Assembly (NCBI GenBank): GCA_017619675.1
Contig: JAFZRX010000010.1
Span: 16,415 to 80,414 of the forward strand
Direction: 5' to 3'
DNA length: 64,000 nt
Source: Bacteroidales bacterium
GTDB lineage: Bacteria > Bacteroidota > Bacteroidia > Bacteroidales > UBA932
The notes below the pieces were generated by a model that did not search any database, had not been told where the DNA came from, and saw nothing but the letters and a program-made list of their open reading frames with translations. Shown here in pieces: positions 17,291 through 24,848 of the stretch. The position numbers and the translations under genes were made by a program. Each line of letters starts with the position of its first letter. The stretch's first letter is position 1.

Positions 17291-18852
17291 TTCTTGGAAT
17301 GTCTTCTGAGGGTTTGCATGCATTCTCTGCGAGGGATGATAACGGAAACGCCGTTATACTCTATTTCCTTGCGGATCAGTTCTGTGATGGCCGCCATGTT
17401 GGGGGCTATGGGGTTCACCACGTGAAGGTGCTCCGGTTCAACGCCAAGTCCGCGGCAGATTGCCTCGAACTTGCTGGTTCCAGCGGAATCCTGGCCTCCG
17501 GTCATTGCGGTTGTCAGGTTGTCGGAGATGATCACGGTTATGTTGGAATGGTCGTTGACCGCGTCAAGAAGGCCGGTCATTCCGGAATGGGTGAAAGTGG
17601 AGTCGCCTATGATTGCAATGGCCGGGAAGAGACCCGCGTCAGCGGCTCCCTTGGCCATTGTGATGGAGGCGCCCATGTCCACGCAACTGCTCAGCGTCTG
17701 GAAAGGCGGAAGCGCTCCCAGGGTGTAGCAACCGATGTCGCCGAACACGCGTGCGCCGGGGTACTCCGCAGCCACCTTGTTCAGGGCGGTGTAGACGTCG
17801 CGGTGGCCGCAGCCCGGGCAGAGCTGTGGCGGGCGGGCGGCGAGGTTCTTTGCCGGAGGGAAGCCTTGGCCAGTGGCTGCGCCCAGGGCTGCGGCCACGT
17901 TGTCCGGGTTAAGCTCGCCGGTGCGCGGGAGATTTCCCGTAAGCCTTCCTTCCACCTTGTATCCTGCGCCCAGGATGGCCTTGATATCCTGCTCTACTAC
18001 AGGCTGGCCGTCCTCCACAACCAGGATGCTTTGGCTCCTGGCCGCCAGTTCCTTTATCTTTTTCTCCGGAAGGGGATATTGCGATACCTTGAGCACGTTC
18101 TGCGCTCCAGCCTCGCATACGTAGTTGTATGCAATTCCGCAGGCGATGACGCCCAGCGGAGCGGCGCCGCCCTTGAGGGCGTTGTGCGCGGACTCCTCCG
18201 CGGCCGCCGCCATTGCCGGCTGCTTCTCTATCAGGGATATATACTGCTTGCGTGCGATGCCGGGGAGCAGCACCCAACCCTTGCCTGTTGCAGGGTTGAA
18301 TCCGTTCTGCTCCTGAGGCTCTCCAATCTCCACAGCCGCGCGTGAGTGCGCCAGGCGGGTGACAACCCTGAACAGCACCGGAACGCCCATCTTCTCTGAC
18401 AGGTCGAATGCCTCGCCCATCATCTCATAGGCTTCCTGCTGTGTGGAAGGCTCAAAGATTGGTATCATGGCGAACTTGCCGTAGAAACGGCTGTCCTGCT
18501 CGTTCTGGGAGGAGTGCATTGAAGGATCGTCCGCGGCCAGCACCACAAGGCCTCCGTTCACGCCGGTGATGGCGCTGTTAACAAAGGCGTCTGCACAGAC
18601 GTTCATTCCAACGTGCTTCATGCAGACCAGGGCGCGCTTGCCCGCGTAGGACATTCCCAGAGCAGCCTCCATCGCGGTTTTCTCGTTGGTGCACCAGCGG
18701 CTGCGGATCCCGCGCTCGCGCGCAAGGGGATCTTTCTGAATGAATTCAGTGATTTCAGTAGAAGGGGTGCCCGGATAGGCGTACACGCCCGAGAGTCCGG
18801 CGTAGATAGCCCCAAGGGCTATGGCTTCGTCCCCTAACAATAGTTTCTTCAT
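17287..18852 (-). CDS. iorA: Indolepyruvate oxidoreductase subunit alpha (IorA), without C-terminal ferredoxin domain
   Basis: The 521-residue catalytic subunit. The N-terminal pyrimidine-binding half begins MKKLLLGDEAIALGAIYAGLSGVYAYPGTPSTEI. The thiamine-diphosphate-binding half includes PPQLCPGCGHRDVYTAL (about 348-364), GDIGCYTLG (about 383-391), DMGASITMAKGAADAG (about 403-418) and the metal site IGDSTFTHSGMTGLLDAVND (about 425-444). The protein ends shortly after VSVIIPRREC, so the C-terminal two-cluster ferredoxin domain of archaeal IorA (about 600 residues or more) is absent. That short form may be usual in this phylum. It overlaps the omega-amidase gene upstream (ATGA) and iorB downstream (ATGA). 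Confidence 0.95.
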   Translation of the reverse strand: MKKLLLGDEAIALGAIYAGLSGVYAYPGTPSTEITEFIQKDPLARERGIRSRWCTNEKTAMEAALGMSYAGKRALVCMKHVGMNVCADAFVNSAITGVNGGLVVLAADDPSMHSSQNEQDSRFYGKFAMIPIFEPSTQQEAYEMMGEAFDLSEKMGVPVLFRVVTRLAHSRAAVEIGEPQEQNGFNPATGKGWVLLPGIARKQYISLIEKQPAMAAAAEESAHNALKGGAAPLGVIACGIAYNYVCEAGAQNVLKVSQYPLPEKKIKELAARSQSILVVEDGQPVVEQDIKAILGAGYKVEGRLTGNLPRTGELNPDNVAAALGAATGQGFPPAKNLAARPPQLCPGCGHRDVYTALNKVAAEYPGARVFGDIGCYTLGALPPFQTLSSCVDMGASITMAKGAADAGLFPAIAIIGDSTFTHSGMTGLLDAVNDHSNITVIISDNLTTAMTGGQDSAGTSKFEAICRGLGVEPEHLHVVNPIAPNMAAITELIRKEIEYNGVSVIIPRRECMQTLRRHSKK

Positions 18853-19610
18853 ATTATCTCAAATGTATCAGCGTCTTCAAGGACCGGGAACTTTGCCCTG
18901 TAGTCCTGAATCAATTTCCTGTCAAATTCTCCGGAGCATTCGCTCTCCTGGTTGTCCGGGCAGGCGGCCATGGGGTTTCCGTACGGGTCAAGGAGCACGG
19001 TTCCGCCATTGTAAACGCACACGGGATCAGTTCCCACGCGGTTTACGCCAAGCACGTAGCACTGGTTCTCGATAGCGCGGGCGCGAAGGAGAGTGTCCCA
19101 GTGGTAGCGGCGCTTGTCGGGCCAGTTGGCCACGCAGATCATTGCGTCATAGTCATCCCTGTTGCGCAGCCAGATGGGGAAGCGGAGGTCATAGCATACC
19201 GTCAGGAGGAACCTCCAGCCGCGCCATTCCACGATCTCCCTCTTGTGGCCTGCGGAGAACCTTTCCTTCTCCCCGCCGTATGTGAACAGATGGCGTTTGT
19301 CGTACACCGTCACTTCTCCGTCCGGCTTTACAAAGAAGAAACGGTTGCGGCAGCCGTCCGCGGCCTTGAGCGCAATGCTGCCCGCAACGGCAGCATTGGT
19401 GCGCGCCGCGGCGGCCTTCATCCAGGCAAGGCCCTGTGAAGGTTCTTCTTCTACGGTGGCGTCAGGGAGGGTTGCGAAACCGGTTGTGAACATTTCCGGC
19501 AGAACGTAAAGGTCAGCGCCTGGATTCCTGTCCAGAGCCTGGTCCAATTGCGGCAGATTTGCCCCCGGGTTGCCCCAGGCGATGTCTCTTTGCAGTAATA
19601 CTACTCTCAT
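18849..19610 (-). CDS. Carbon-nitrogen hydrolase, omega-amidase (YafV/nitrilase family)
   Basis: 253 residues from ATG 19610 (MRVVLLQRDIAWGNP); an extension to 19625 adds only a few residues. The Glu-Lys-Cys triad of the nitrilase superfamily is visible: LPEMFTTGF (about 43), YDKRHLF (about 103) and TVCYDLRFP (about 137). The family hydrolyses alpha-keto acid amides such as alpha-ketoglutaramate, which arise when glutamine or asparagine aminotransferases make keto acids. As first gene of the ior-paaK-nfn operon it fits a pathway in which aromatic amino acids are transaminated with glutamine and the resulting amide is cleaned up. Confidence 0.88.
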   Translation of the reverse strand: MRVVLLQRDIAWGNPGANLPQLDQALDRNPGADLYVLPEMFTTGFATLPDATVEEEPSQGLAWMKAAAARTNAAVAGSIALKAADGCRNRFFFVKPDGEVTVYDKRHLFTYGGEKERFSAGHKREIVEWRGWRFLLTVCYDLRFPIWLRNRDDYDAMICVANWPDKRRYHWDTLLRARAIENQCYVLGVNRVGTDPVCVYNGGTVLLDPYGNPMAACPDNQESECSGEFDRKLIQDYRAKFPVLEDADTFEII

Positions 19611-19639
19611 AATAACTATAACCATACAAATATAAATGT

Positions 19640-19673
19640 TTTGCCACCAAAAAGCAAAATAGTAGTATATTTG
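19640..19673 (+). promoter_or_regulatory. Probable promoter of the DUF2007 gene
   Basis: TTTG at 19640-19643 and TATATTTG at 19666-19673 match the Bacteroides -33 and -7 elements (TTTG, TAnnTTTG). The spacer is 22 nt, a little longer than the usual 19-21. Transcription would start near 19679, leaving a leader of about 20 nt. The omega-amidase operon diverges from the same 88-bp gap; I see no equally good promoter for it. Confidence 0.6.
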
Positions 19674-19698
19674 CGTAGTGTCTTAAAATCACATAATT

Positions 19699-19935
19699 AT
19701 GAAAGACGGAGAATACAAGACAGTAGCCCGCTACGCAGACGCTGTTTCTGCCCACATAGCAGAAGGAATGCTGCTGGAGAACGGTATTCCGGCAGTTGTG
19801 TTCGGAGAGGTTTCCTCCTATCCGAGCCTGAACGTGATGGATTCAATAGAACTCAAGGTCTTCGAGAAGGATTACGACGCCGCAATGGCCCTACTCAACG
19901 CCCCCGCGGACCCCGCCCCGGCGGATTCCGAATAG
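19699..19935 (+). CDS. Small DUF2007 protein (putative signal-transducing protein)
   Basis: 78 residues, cytoplasmic. The pattern YKTVARYADAVSAHIAEGMLLENGIPAVVFGE (starting at residue 6; a helix joining two strands, with the L-E-x-x-G-I-P turn) and a second strand set ending VFEKDYDAAMALL is that of the DUF2007 ferredoxin-like domain. The molecular role is unknown; family members are described only as putative signal transducers. It stands alone, with a promoter upstream and tRNA-Arg 60 nt downstream. Confidence 0.85.
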   Translation: MKDGEYKTVARYADAVSAHIAEGMLLENGIPAVVFGEVSSYPSLNVMDSIELKVFEKDYDAAMALLNAPADPAPADSE

Positions 19936-19996
19936 TTTTGTAAATCCACAATAAAGAATTAACTTTGCGCTCCCATTTTAATGGGAACATATGGAC

Positions 19997-20070
19997 GGTT
20001 CCGTAGCTCAGCTGGATAGAGCAACAGATTTCTAATCTGTGGGTCTAGGGTTCGAATCCCTACGGAATCA
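19997..20070 (+). tRNA. tRNA-Arg (anticodon TCT)
   Basis: A full cloverleaf can be drawn: acceptor GGTTCCG pairs with CGGAATC, D arm GCTC/GAGC, anticodon stem ACAGA/TCTGT with loop TTTCTAA giving anticodon TCT, and T arm TAGGG/CCCTA around TTCGAAT. The discriminator is A and the CCA is not encoded. Confidence 0.97.
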
Positions 20071-20071
20071 C

Positions 20072-20099
20072 AAGAGGCAGAGCATATGCTCTGCCTCTT
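20072..20099. terminator. Bidirectional terminator, perfect 28-bp palindrome
   Basis: Arms AAGAGGCAGAGCAT and ATGCTCTGCCTCTT are exact inverses with no loop base left over; the middle bases will open to form the loop. On the + strand it is followed by TGTTTATCTTT. It separates tRNA-Arg from the convergent arabinofuranosidase gene, whose stop is 10 nt away. Confidence 0.85.
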
Positions 20100-20108
20100 T
20101 GTTTATCT

Positions 20109-21641
20109 TTAGTCGATGGTGATGAAGGTGATGGAATGGGCCGGGATGGAAACGGTGTTGTTCCTGACGGTCAGGGTAGTCTGGTAGGGCTTTACGCTCT
20201 CGTCACCTATGTCGTTGTAGTCGTCTATTCCTTCGCCGGCAAGGACTTTTGCGGAAACGCGGCTCTTTGCGGACTTGCCCATCCCCTTGAAGTCCAGGGT
20301 GAGGGACACTTCCTTCTCAGGATCCTTGTTGACCACGGCGTAGACGAACTTCTTGCCGTCCTTGTCTGAGGTGAGGATCACGTCCAGGGCCTTGGTGTTG
20401 CGGTTCTCGTAGGTAACCGCATCGGAAAGGTCCTCGGAGGTTGGAACCACGTATGGCAGCAGGTCGTTGGCGTACATGTACAGGGTGTAGAAGGTGCTTC
20501 TCTTGACCAGGCCTTCGGGATAGACATAAAGCGCTCCGCGGGCGTTGACGATGGGGGAGAAGCATGCCATCTCCACTATGTCCGAGTGGCGCAGGCAGGC
20601 GTTCAGGAAGCATCCGGAGAAGACGGCATCGGCCATGGTGTAAGTGGTGGCCTTGTCGTTGTTGCGGCGCGCGTCCAGGTCGAAGCCCTTGCGCAGGTCC
20701 CCGTGATACGGGTGATGCCAGCCGCGGAGGTTCCATTCGTCATAGGCTATCTTAATCTTGCCGTCGCCGAAGCCCGCTTCCTCCAGGATTGCCACGGTGT
20801 TGTTGATGGTCCTTTCAGGGCCGTCCGTGGACATCATGCAGTTGAGGTAGGACTTGGGGTTGTCCACTATCTGCAGGGAGTCCCAGTAGCCGTGGATGGA
20901 GACGTAGTTCAGGTAGCGGCCGGCGGCCTGCAGCAACGGCAACGTCCAGTTGCGGTTGGACTGCGCCGCCGCGAAGAGCACCAGCGACTTGTCCACGGCC
21001 AGCATCAGCTTCGCCGATTCCCTTACCAGGGGCCCCCATTCTTCCACTGTCTTGGCGCCCAGTTCCCAGGTGCCGTAGTTTTCATTGCCGATGCTCCAGT
21101 ACTTGACGTTGTACGGCTCCGGATGGCCGTTCTGCGCGCGGAGGCGGGCCCATTTGCCCATGGTCTGGTTGCAGTATTCAACCCAGTCGCTCATTTCCTC
21201 CGCCGTGCCTGTTCCGGCGTTGGTGCAGATGTACGGCTCACAGCCCACCTTCCGGCACCATTTGATGTATTCATCGGTGCCAAAGGTGTTGGGATCCTCC
21301 ACCTGCCAGGACTTGTCGTATGTGGGAACGCGCGGATTGGTCACGCCGTCAAGCCAGTGGTATGATGACACGAAGCATCCGCCCGGCCAGCGTACGATAG
21401 GGACCTTGAGCTCCTTCATTGCAGCGATGACGTCGGTACGGAAGCCGTCCTCGTCAGAGAGGGGATTGCCGGGGCAGAATATGCCCCCGTAGATCTGGGT
21501 GTCGAAATGTTCTATGAACTGACCGAAGATCATGTTGCTGTACTCGATCTTCTCGGCCCCAGCCTTTATTGTGGTTGTGTTCTGTGCGTTCGCAGCGCCC
21601 GCCAACAGCACCCCGGCCGCAAACAATAGTATCTTCTTCAT
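20109..21641 (-). CDS. Secreted alpha-L-arabinofuranosidase, GH51
   Basis: A 510-residue exported glycoside hydrolase that removes arabinofuranosyl side chains from arabinan or arabinoxylan. The signal peptide ends near AGAANAQ (residue 20). The (beta/alpha)8 catalytic domain contains PIVRWPGGCFVSSYHWLDG (about 81-99), the acid/base Glu in SIGNENYGTWE (about 174-184) and the nucleophile Glu in IAYDEWNLRGW (about 297-307). The C-terminal beta-sandwich (about 390-510) is complete. It lies just downstream of the fimbrial locus 1 terminator and is transcribed from its own start; a TATATTTA resembling a -7 element overlaps the T run of that terminator. Confidence 0.95.
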   Translation of the reverse strand: MKKILLFAAGVLLAGAANAQNTTTIKAGAEKIEYSNMIFGQFIEHFDTQIYGGIFCPGNPLSDEDGFRTDVIAAMKELKVPIVRWPGGCFVSSYHWLDGVTNPRVPTYDKSWQVEDPNTFGTDEYIKWCRKVGCEPYICTNAGTGTAEEMSDWVEYCNQTMGKWARLRAQNGHPEPYNVKYWSIGNENYGTWELGAKTVEEWGPLVRESAKLMLAVDKSLVLFAAAQSNRNWTLPLLQAAGRYLNYVSIHGYWDSLQIVDNPKSYLNCMMSTDGPERTINNTVAILEEAGFGDGKIKIAYDEWNLRGWHHPYHGDLRKGFDLDARRNNDKATTYTMADAVFSGCFLNACLRHSDIVEMACFSPIVNARGALYVYPEGLVKRSTFYTLYMYANDLLPYVVPTSEDLSDAVTYENRNTKALDVILTSDKDGKKFVYAVVNKDPEKEVSLTLDFKGMGKSAKSRVSAKVLAGEGIDDYNDIGDESVKPYQTTLTVRNNTVSIPAHSITFITID

Positions 21642-21678
21642 AGAGTGGTTAGTTAGTTTCCCCTAAATATAATAAAAA

Positions 21679-21709
21679 AAAGCGAGGCAGGGATTGCCTG
21701 TCTCGCTTT
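21679..21709 (-). terminator. Intrinsic terminator of fimbrial locus 1
   Basis: Read on the minus strand, AAAGCGAG...CTCGCTTT with inner CAGG/CCTG pairs forms a strong stem of about 12 pairs followed by an uninterrupted T run (complement of positions 21674-21681). It lies 20 nt after the stop of the last fimbrillin-like gene and ahead of the arabinofuranosidase gene. Confidence 0.9.
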
Positions 21710-21728
21710 CTTAAGAAAGATAAAAGTC

Positions 21729-24650
21729 TTATCTATTGGTATTGACTTCCGTAGCAGGCCATACTGCCCAGCAGTGACCCTTGGACATACTGTCTACAGG
21801 CCCAGGGTTGCCCCAATAGCGGTTCCTTGTAAAGCAAGTAAAGTACCTGTCACCGGAAACCTTTGCAGTAAGGTAGAATGAACCTGTTCTGGTTGGTGTA
21901 TGCAGATAACCGTTATATCGGCAGCCGGTGGCCGGTATATACATGGTCTGTGTCTGTTCATCATTAGTGTAGAACGTATATCCAAAATTGCTGGAGTTAT
22001 CGTTATCGACATTCCATACTCCAGGAGGATTCGTCGTACCGGTGTTATTACCGTTTGAAGTGAAGATTGTGAAGGCTCCATAAGAAGGGACACTGAAACC
22101 AGGAGGACAAGGGTCCTGAATAGTTTTAATGACTACTTTATCCAAATCAGGATTGAATGTATCCTGCTCAGACGGAAGAGTAGTGGCAGAGGTTTCAGAC
22201 ATATTCCACAAGTTGAGAGGGGTAATATTACCACCTATCCAACATCCGCCGCCAAGACCACCGGTGAATACAACGGTAGGATTCTGGATTCCATATGAGA
22301 AATCAAAGCTTGACGATGATGGATTGTTTGCAACAGGAAGTATATAAGGAGCTTGCAATACTTGATATCCTTCAGGAGAATAGTAATTCTTGTCCCTGGA
22401 ATTCGCAGACATATAATCAAACCAGAGATTGCCAGACCACAACAGATCAGATGTCTGTGGCAGGAACGGGTCCTTACGGGTTGGCTGATAGTGAGTCATG
22501 GTAGGCATAGAGCGCCATAATTCGTCATCCTCGACCTGGGTAATCTCAAAAATGACAGGTGCTGCGTTCCCTTCGGCCTGACTGACCTCTACAAAATATT
22601 TGCGTGGGATGTAGTAAGTCCTGGTTTCAATGATATCATCGCAGAAACCGAGGGGTTTAGCAAGCATTTGGTTGATCGGAACGGTAGTACTACGTGATTT
22701 CAATGTCGTGGTAGAGCTGAAATCTGCATCGGAAATCCATATGTGCCATGACCATATAATCCGTTTGTCATCGTTCTTTTCCCTGAGGGCGATGACGGCA
22801 TTTCCTTCGCGGATTGTGTTCCTTGGTACATTAAATACTATGAACGGGACAGATGACTTGGTATTGCCGTCTTGATCCTTATAACTGGCGCTGAAATTAT
22901 CAGGTTCTATTACATCTACATCATCAGGATTAATGAACAGTTCATCCTCTAAAACATCCTCCCACACAATGACAGCCTCTACATCTGTTAAAGAAAGACC
23001 TGTGTCGTCAAGAATATAAGGAGTAGTTATTCCGTCATTGACATAATTCCTGAATCTTGGGATGAGGGCGGAGCCGGTTGCATATGAGTTGACATAAGAT
23101 CTCTCATTCCATCCGTTGGTGGTAGATCCGAATTCGCAATCCAGAGCATTACCATAAACCAAAGGGAACATATACCATCCTGCACGGTTCACGACATAAC
23201 TGTTGGCGGTCTTGATTCCATTGCCAGAACGGGGGTTCAAAGATCCGACATCGTAAAGAGCAAGATCCTGAGGAGCGGATAAAGATCCGCCGTTGGTTCC
23301 CTTGGCTTTAAGTGTTACGCTGTGTTCTTCGATCTGATTTAGCGTTATCTCCTGATTAGCCGGCATGGCAATATAGGTTCCGGTCAGGGTATAAGCCTCA
23401 TTGGGGGACTGCTCGTCAGTATGTTCACCTACAAGCATGGAAGTAAGCCAGTCTGGAAGATCGGAAGACCAATCCTCAAGATTCTCTCCGGTTTCCTCAT
23501 CGGCGGGAGAATAACGGAACTGCATCTCAACGGCCTCTGTAACGCCGTCCTTTGTCCTATAAGAATACATTTCCTTAGTGGCAGTGCCTGCTGCGGCATC
23601 AGTCCTTGCCATCGCGGTGCCTGGTTCAACCTCCTCAAGGGTGTAGATCCAGCCGTCGCCGGGAACACCGACGTTGGTGATGCGGTATTTCTTGCCGGCC
23701 TCGAAGGTGATGAAGGTGTATTCAGTGGCTCCCTCCTCCTTGCGCTTAAGGTCCAGCTTCTTGACCGTGTTGTCAGTCAGGGTGAACTCCATGGTCAGGT
23801 TGGTGAGGTCCTGAGGCAGGGCGAAGATCGTGAAGGTGACAGGGCTGTCTGATGCAGCTACTACATCTCCAAGATCGACGTTGATTGCTGTTGCCCCGTT
23901 GGCAATGTCTGTAATGGTGCAGCTTGCGAGGTCATCGCTTACGGCTGCGGTGAAGTCTCCCGCAATGACAGGAGATTCAGCGTCGGTCTTGAGGGCGAAA
24001 GAATGGAGCTGGGCTCCGTCAGAGTTGGGCGATACTACCGTGAACTCGAAGGTGGTCATGAGGGGCTTGAATGGCAGACTGACATTGTTGCCCGGCGTAG
24101 CCTGGGTGGCGGCCCACATGAACGCGTAGTTCATATCGGGCTTGAAAACCTTTGAGCCGGATTCTGCGGTTACTACCTGTGTTGCAGGGATGGTGGCCGT
24201 AATCACGTTGCCGTTGAGGCTGACCTTGCTCGCATCCGTGAAGTTCTCCGTATTGGGAGAAGGATAAAGGGCATAAATGGTGTGGGTGGCGTTTGAAAGC
24301 CAGGTGAGAGGGGTTCCAACGCTCTTTACCTTTGCGTTGCTGTTCTGCTGGTTGCTCTCGTCCGTCTCGTGAGACTCGACGCTGTAGTCGCCGTTTTCCT
24401 TGGTGCTGGCGTCAACCTGCGCCCAGATGCGGAGAAGGTCCTCATCCACCCAGTTGATGCGCTCGTACTTTGTCTCGTCGCCAAAGAATTCTCCGCTGTA
24501 CTCGGTACGGGTGCCTATTCCGTTCTGGTAATAGGTGTTTGCGGAGAAGGTGATGGGCTTACCGGTTTCGGAGCCGCGGAAAGGATCGAAGTCATTGCAA
24601 CCAACCAACAATGGCATAGCCGCCAAAAGTAATACAAATAACTTTTTCAT
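21729..24650 (-). CDS. Large fimbrillin-family lipoprotein with C-terminal DPCPPGF domain (locus 1, second gene)
   Basis: About 973 residues. ATG 24650 is chosen: it gives a clean lipoprotein signal (MKKLFVLLLAAMPLLVGC, lipobox Cys at 18), follows the 56-residue peptide stop by 2 nt, and discards an overlapping upstream ATG. Residues 25-340 are a fimbrillin (Mfa-like) domain (ITFSANTYYQNG, WVDEDLLRIW, DMNYAFMWAAT). The rest is a long second region ending in VIKTIQDPCPPGFSVPSYGAF (about 857) and a C-terminal segment of the type seen in the Fibrobacter major-paralogous domain. It is probably exported to the outer membrane and assembled in, or at the tip of, a fimbria. Its N-terminal third is almost identical to the preceding gene's; the C-terminal two thirds are AT-richer and diverged. 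Confidence 0.85.
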   Translation of the reverse strand: MKKLFVLLLAAMPLLVGCNDFDPFRGSETGKPITFSANTYYQNGIGTRTEYSGEFFGDETKYERINWVDEDLLRIWAQVDASTKENGDYSVESHETDESNQQNSNAKVKSVGTPLTWLSNATHTIYALYPSPNTENFTDASKVSLNGNVITATIPATQVVTAESGSKVFKPDMNYAFMWAATQATPGNNVSLPFKPLMTTFEFTVVSPNSDGAQLHSFALKTDAESPVIAGDFTAAVSDDLASCTITDIANGATAINVDLGDVVAASDSPVTFTIFALPQDLTNLTMEFTLTDNTVKKLDLKRKEEGATEYTFITFEAGKKYRITNVGVPGDGWIYTLEEVEPGTAMARTDAAAGTATKEMYSYRTKDGVTEAVEMQFRYSPADEETGENLEDWSSDLPDWLTSMLVGEHTDEQSPNEAYTLTGTYIAMPANQEITLNQIEEHSVTLKAKGTNGGSLSAPQDLALYDVGSLNPRSGNGIKTANSYVVNRAGWYMFPLVYGNALDCEFGSTTNGWNERSYVNSYATGSALIPRFRNYVNDGITTPYILDDTGLSLTDVEAVIVWEDVLEDELFINPDDVDVIEPDNFSASYKDQDGNTKSSVPFIVFNVPRNTIREGNAVIALREKNDDKRIIWSWHIWISDADFSSTTTLKSRSTTVPINQMLAKPLGFCDDIIETRTYYIPRKYFVEVSQAEGNAAPVIFEITQVEDDELWRSMPTMTHYQPTRKDPFLPQTSDLLWSGNLWFDYMSANSRDKNYYSPEGYQVLQAPYILPVANNPSSSSFDFSYGIQNPTVVFTGGLGGGCWIGGNITPLNLWNMSETSATTLPSEQDTFNPDLDKVVIKTIQDPCPPGFSVPSYGAFTIFTSNGNNTGTTNPPGVWNVDNDNSSNFGYTFYTNDEQTQTMYIPATGCRYNGYLHTPTRTGSFYLTAKVSGDRYFTCFTRNRYWGNPGPVDSMSKGHCWAVWPATEVNTNR
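23630..24650 (-). repeat. Duplicated segment, copy 1 (N-terminal part of fimbrillin-like gene)
   Basis: The first third of this gene is repeated with very high nucleotide identity in the adjacent gene (about 26660-27680). Identity is highest over the stretch encoding the ITFSANTYYQNG to GWIYTLEEVEPGT region and fades sharply after it. This marks a tandem duplication or recent gene conversion. Confidence 0.85.
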
Positions 24651-24652
24651 CG

Positions 24653-24823
24653 TTACTCCCATTGAGTGTTAAACGTGTCCGCGTCAGAAAAGTCAAATGT
24701 TTCCGTTTTCTGGCCGGTTGTAGAAACCATCGATTCTTCAGTAACGATGGACGCCTGAAGAAGACTGCATCCTGGAACGGCGTCCAGACATGTCATGCAT
24801 AATTTTTCGTAAGGCTTTTTCAT
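24653..24823 (-). CDS. Conserved 56-residue peptide before a fimbrillin gene, copy 1
   Basis: Too short for ordinary gene calling but clearly a gene. It begins MKKPYEKLCMTCLDAVPG and ends FDFSDADTFNTQWE, 56 residues, with no signal peptide, no membrane helix and no recognised domain. Residues 21-56 match the copy at 35589 in 34 of 36 positions, while at least eleven codons in that stretch differ synonymously, a sign of selection on the protein. This copy sits inside an operon: 25 nt after the stop of the upstream fimbrillin-like gene and 2 nt before the next. It differs from the other copies in residues 11-20. Possible roles are a small secreted or assembly factor, a coupling peptide, or a structural subunit; function unknown. 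Confidence 0.85.
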   Translation of the reverse strand: MKKPYEKLCMTCLDAVPGCSLLQASIVTEESMVSTTGQKTETFDFSDADTFNTQWE

Positions 24824-24848
24824 CTTTAATAATACATTGTTTTACACT

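Noticed and set aside
20815-21365. Long open frames on the strand opposite the arabinofuranosidase, and similar ones opposite rpoB, rpoC, nfnA and the tuf gene
   Set aside because: They are antisense shadows of GC-rich coding sequence: no signal peptide, motif or start context, and the sense genes are certain.
24651-24662. Upstream start codons for the fimbrillin genes (ATG overlapping the peptide stop at 24662, 35750 and 43298)
   Set aside because: They add four or five residues (MGV...) before a normal lipoprotein signal peptide and overlap the peptide gene; the later ATG gives the standard MKK start in each case.
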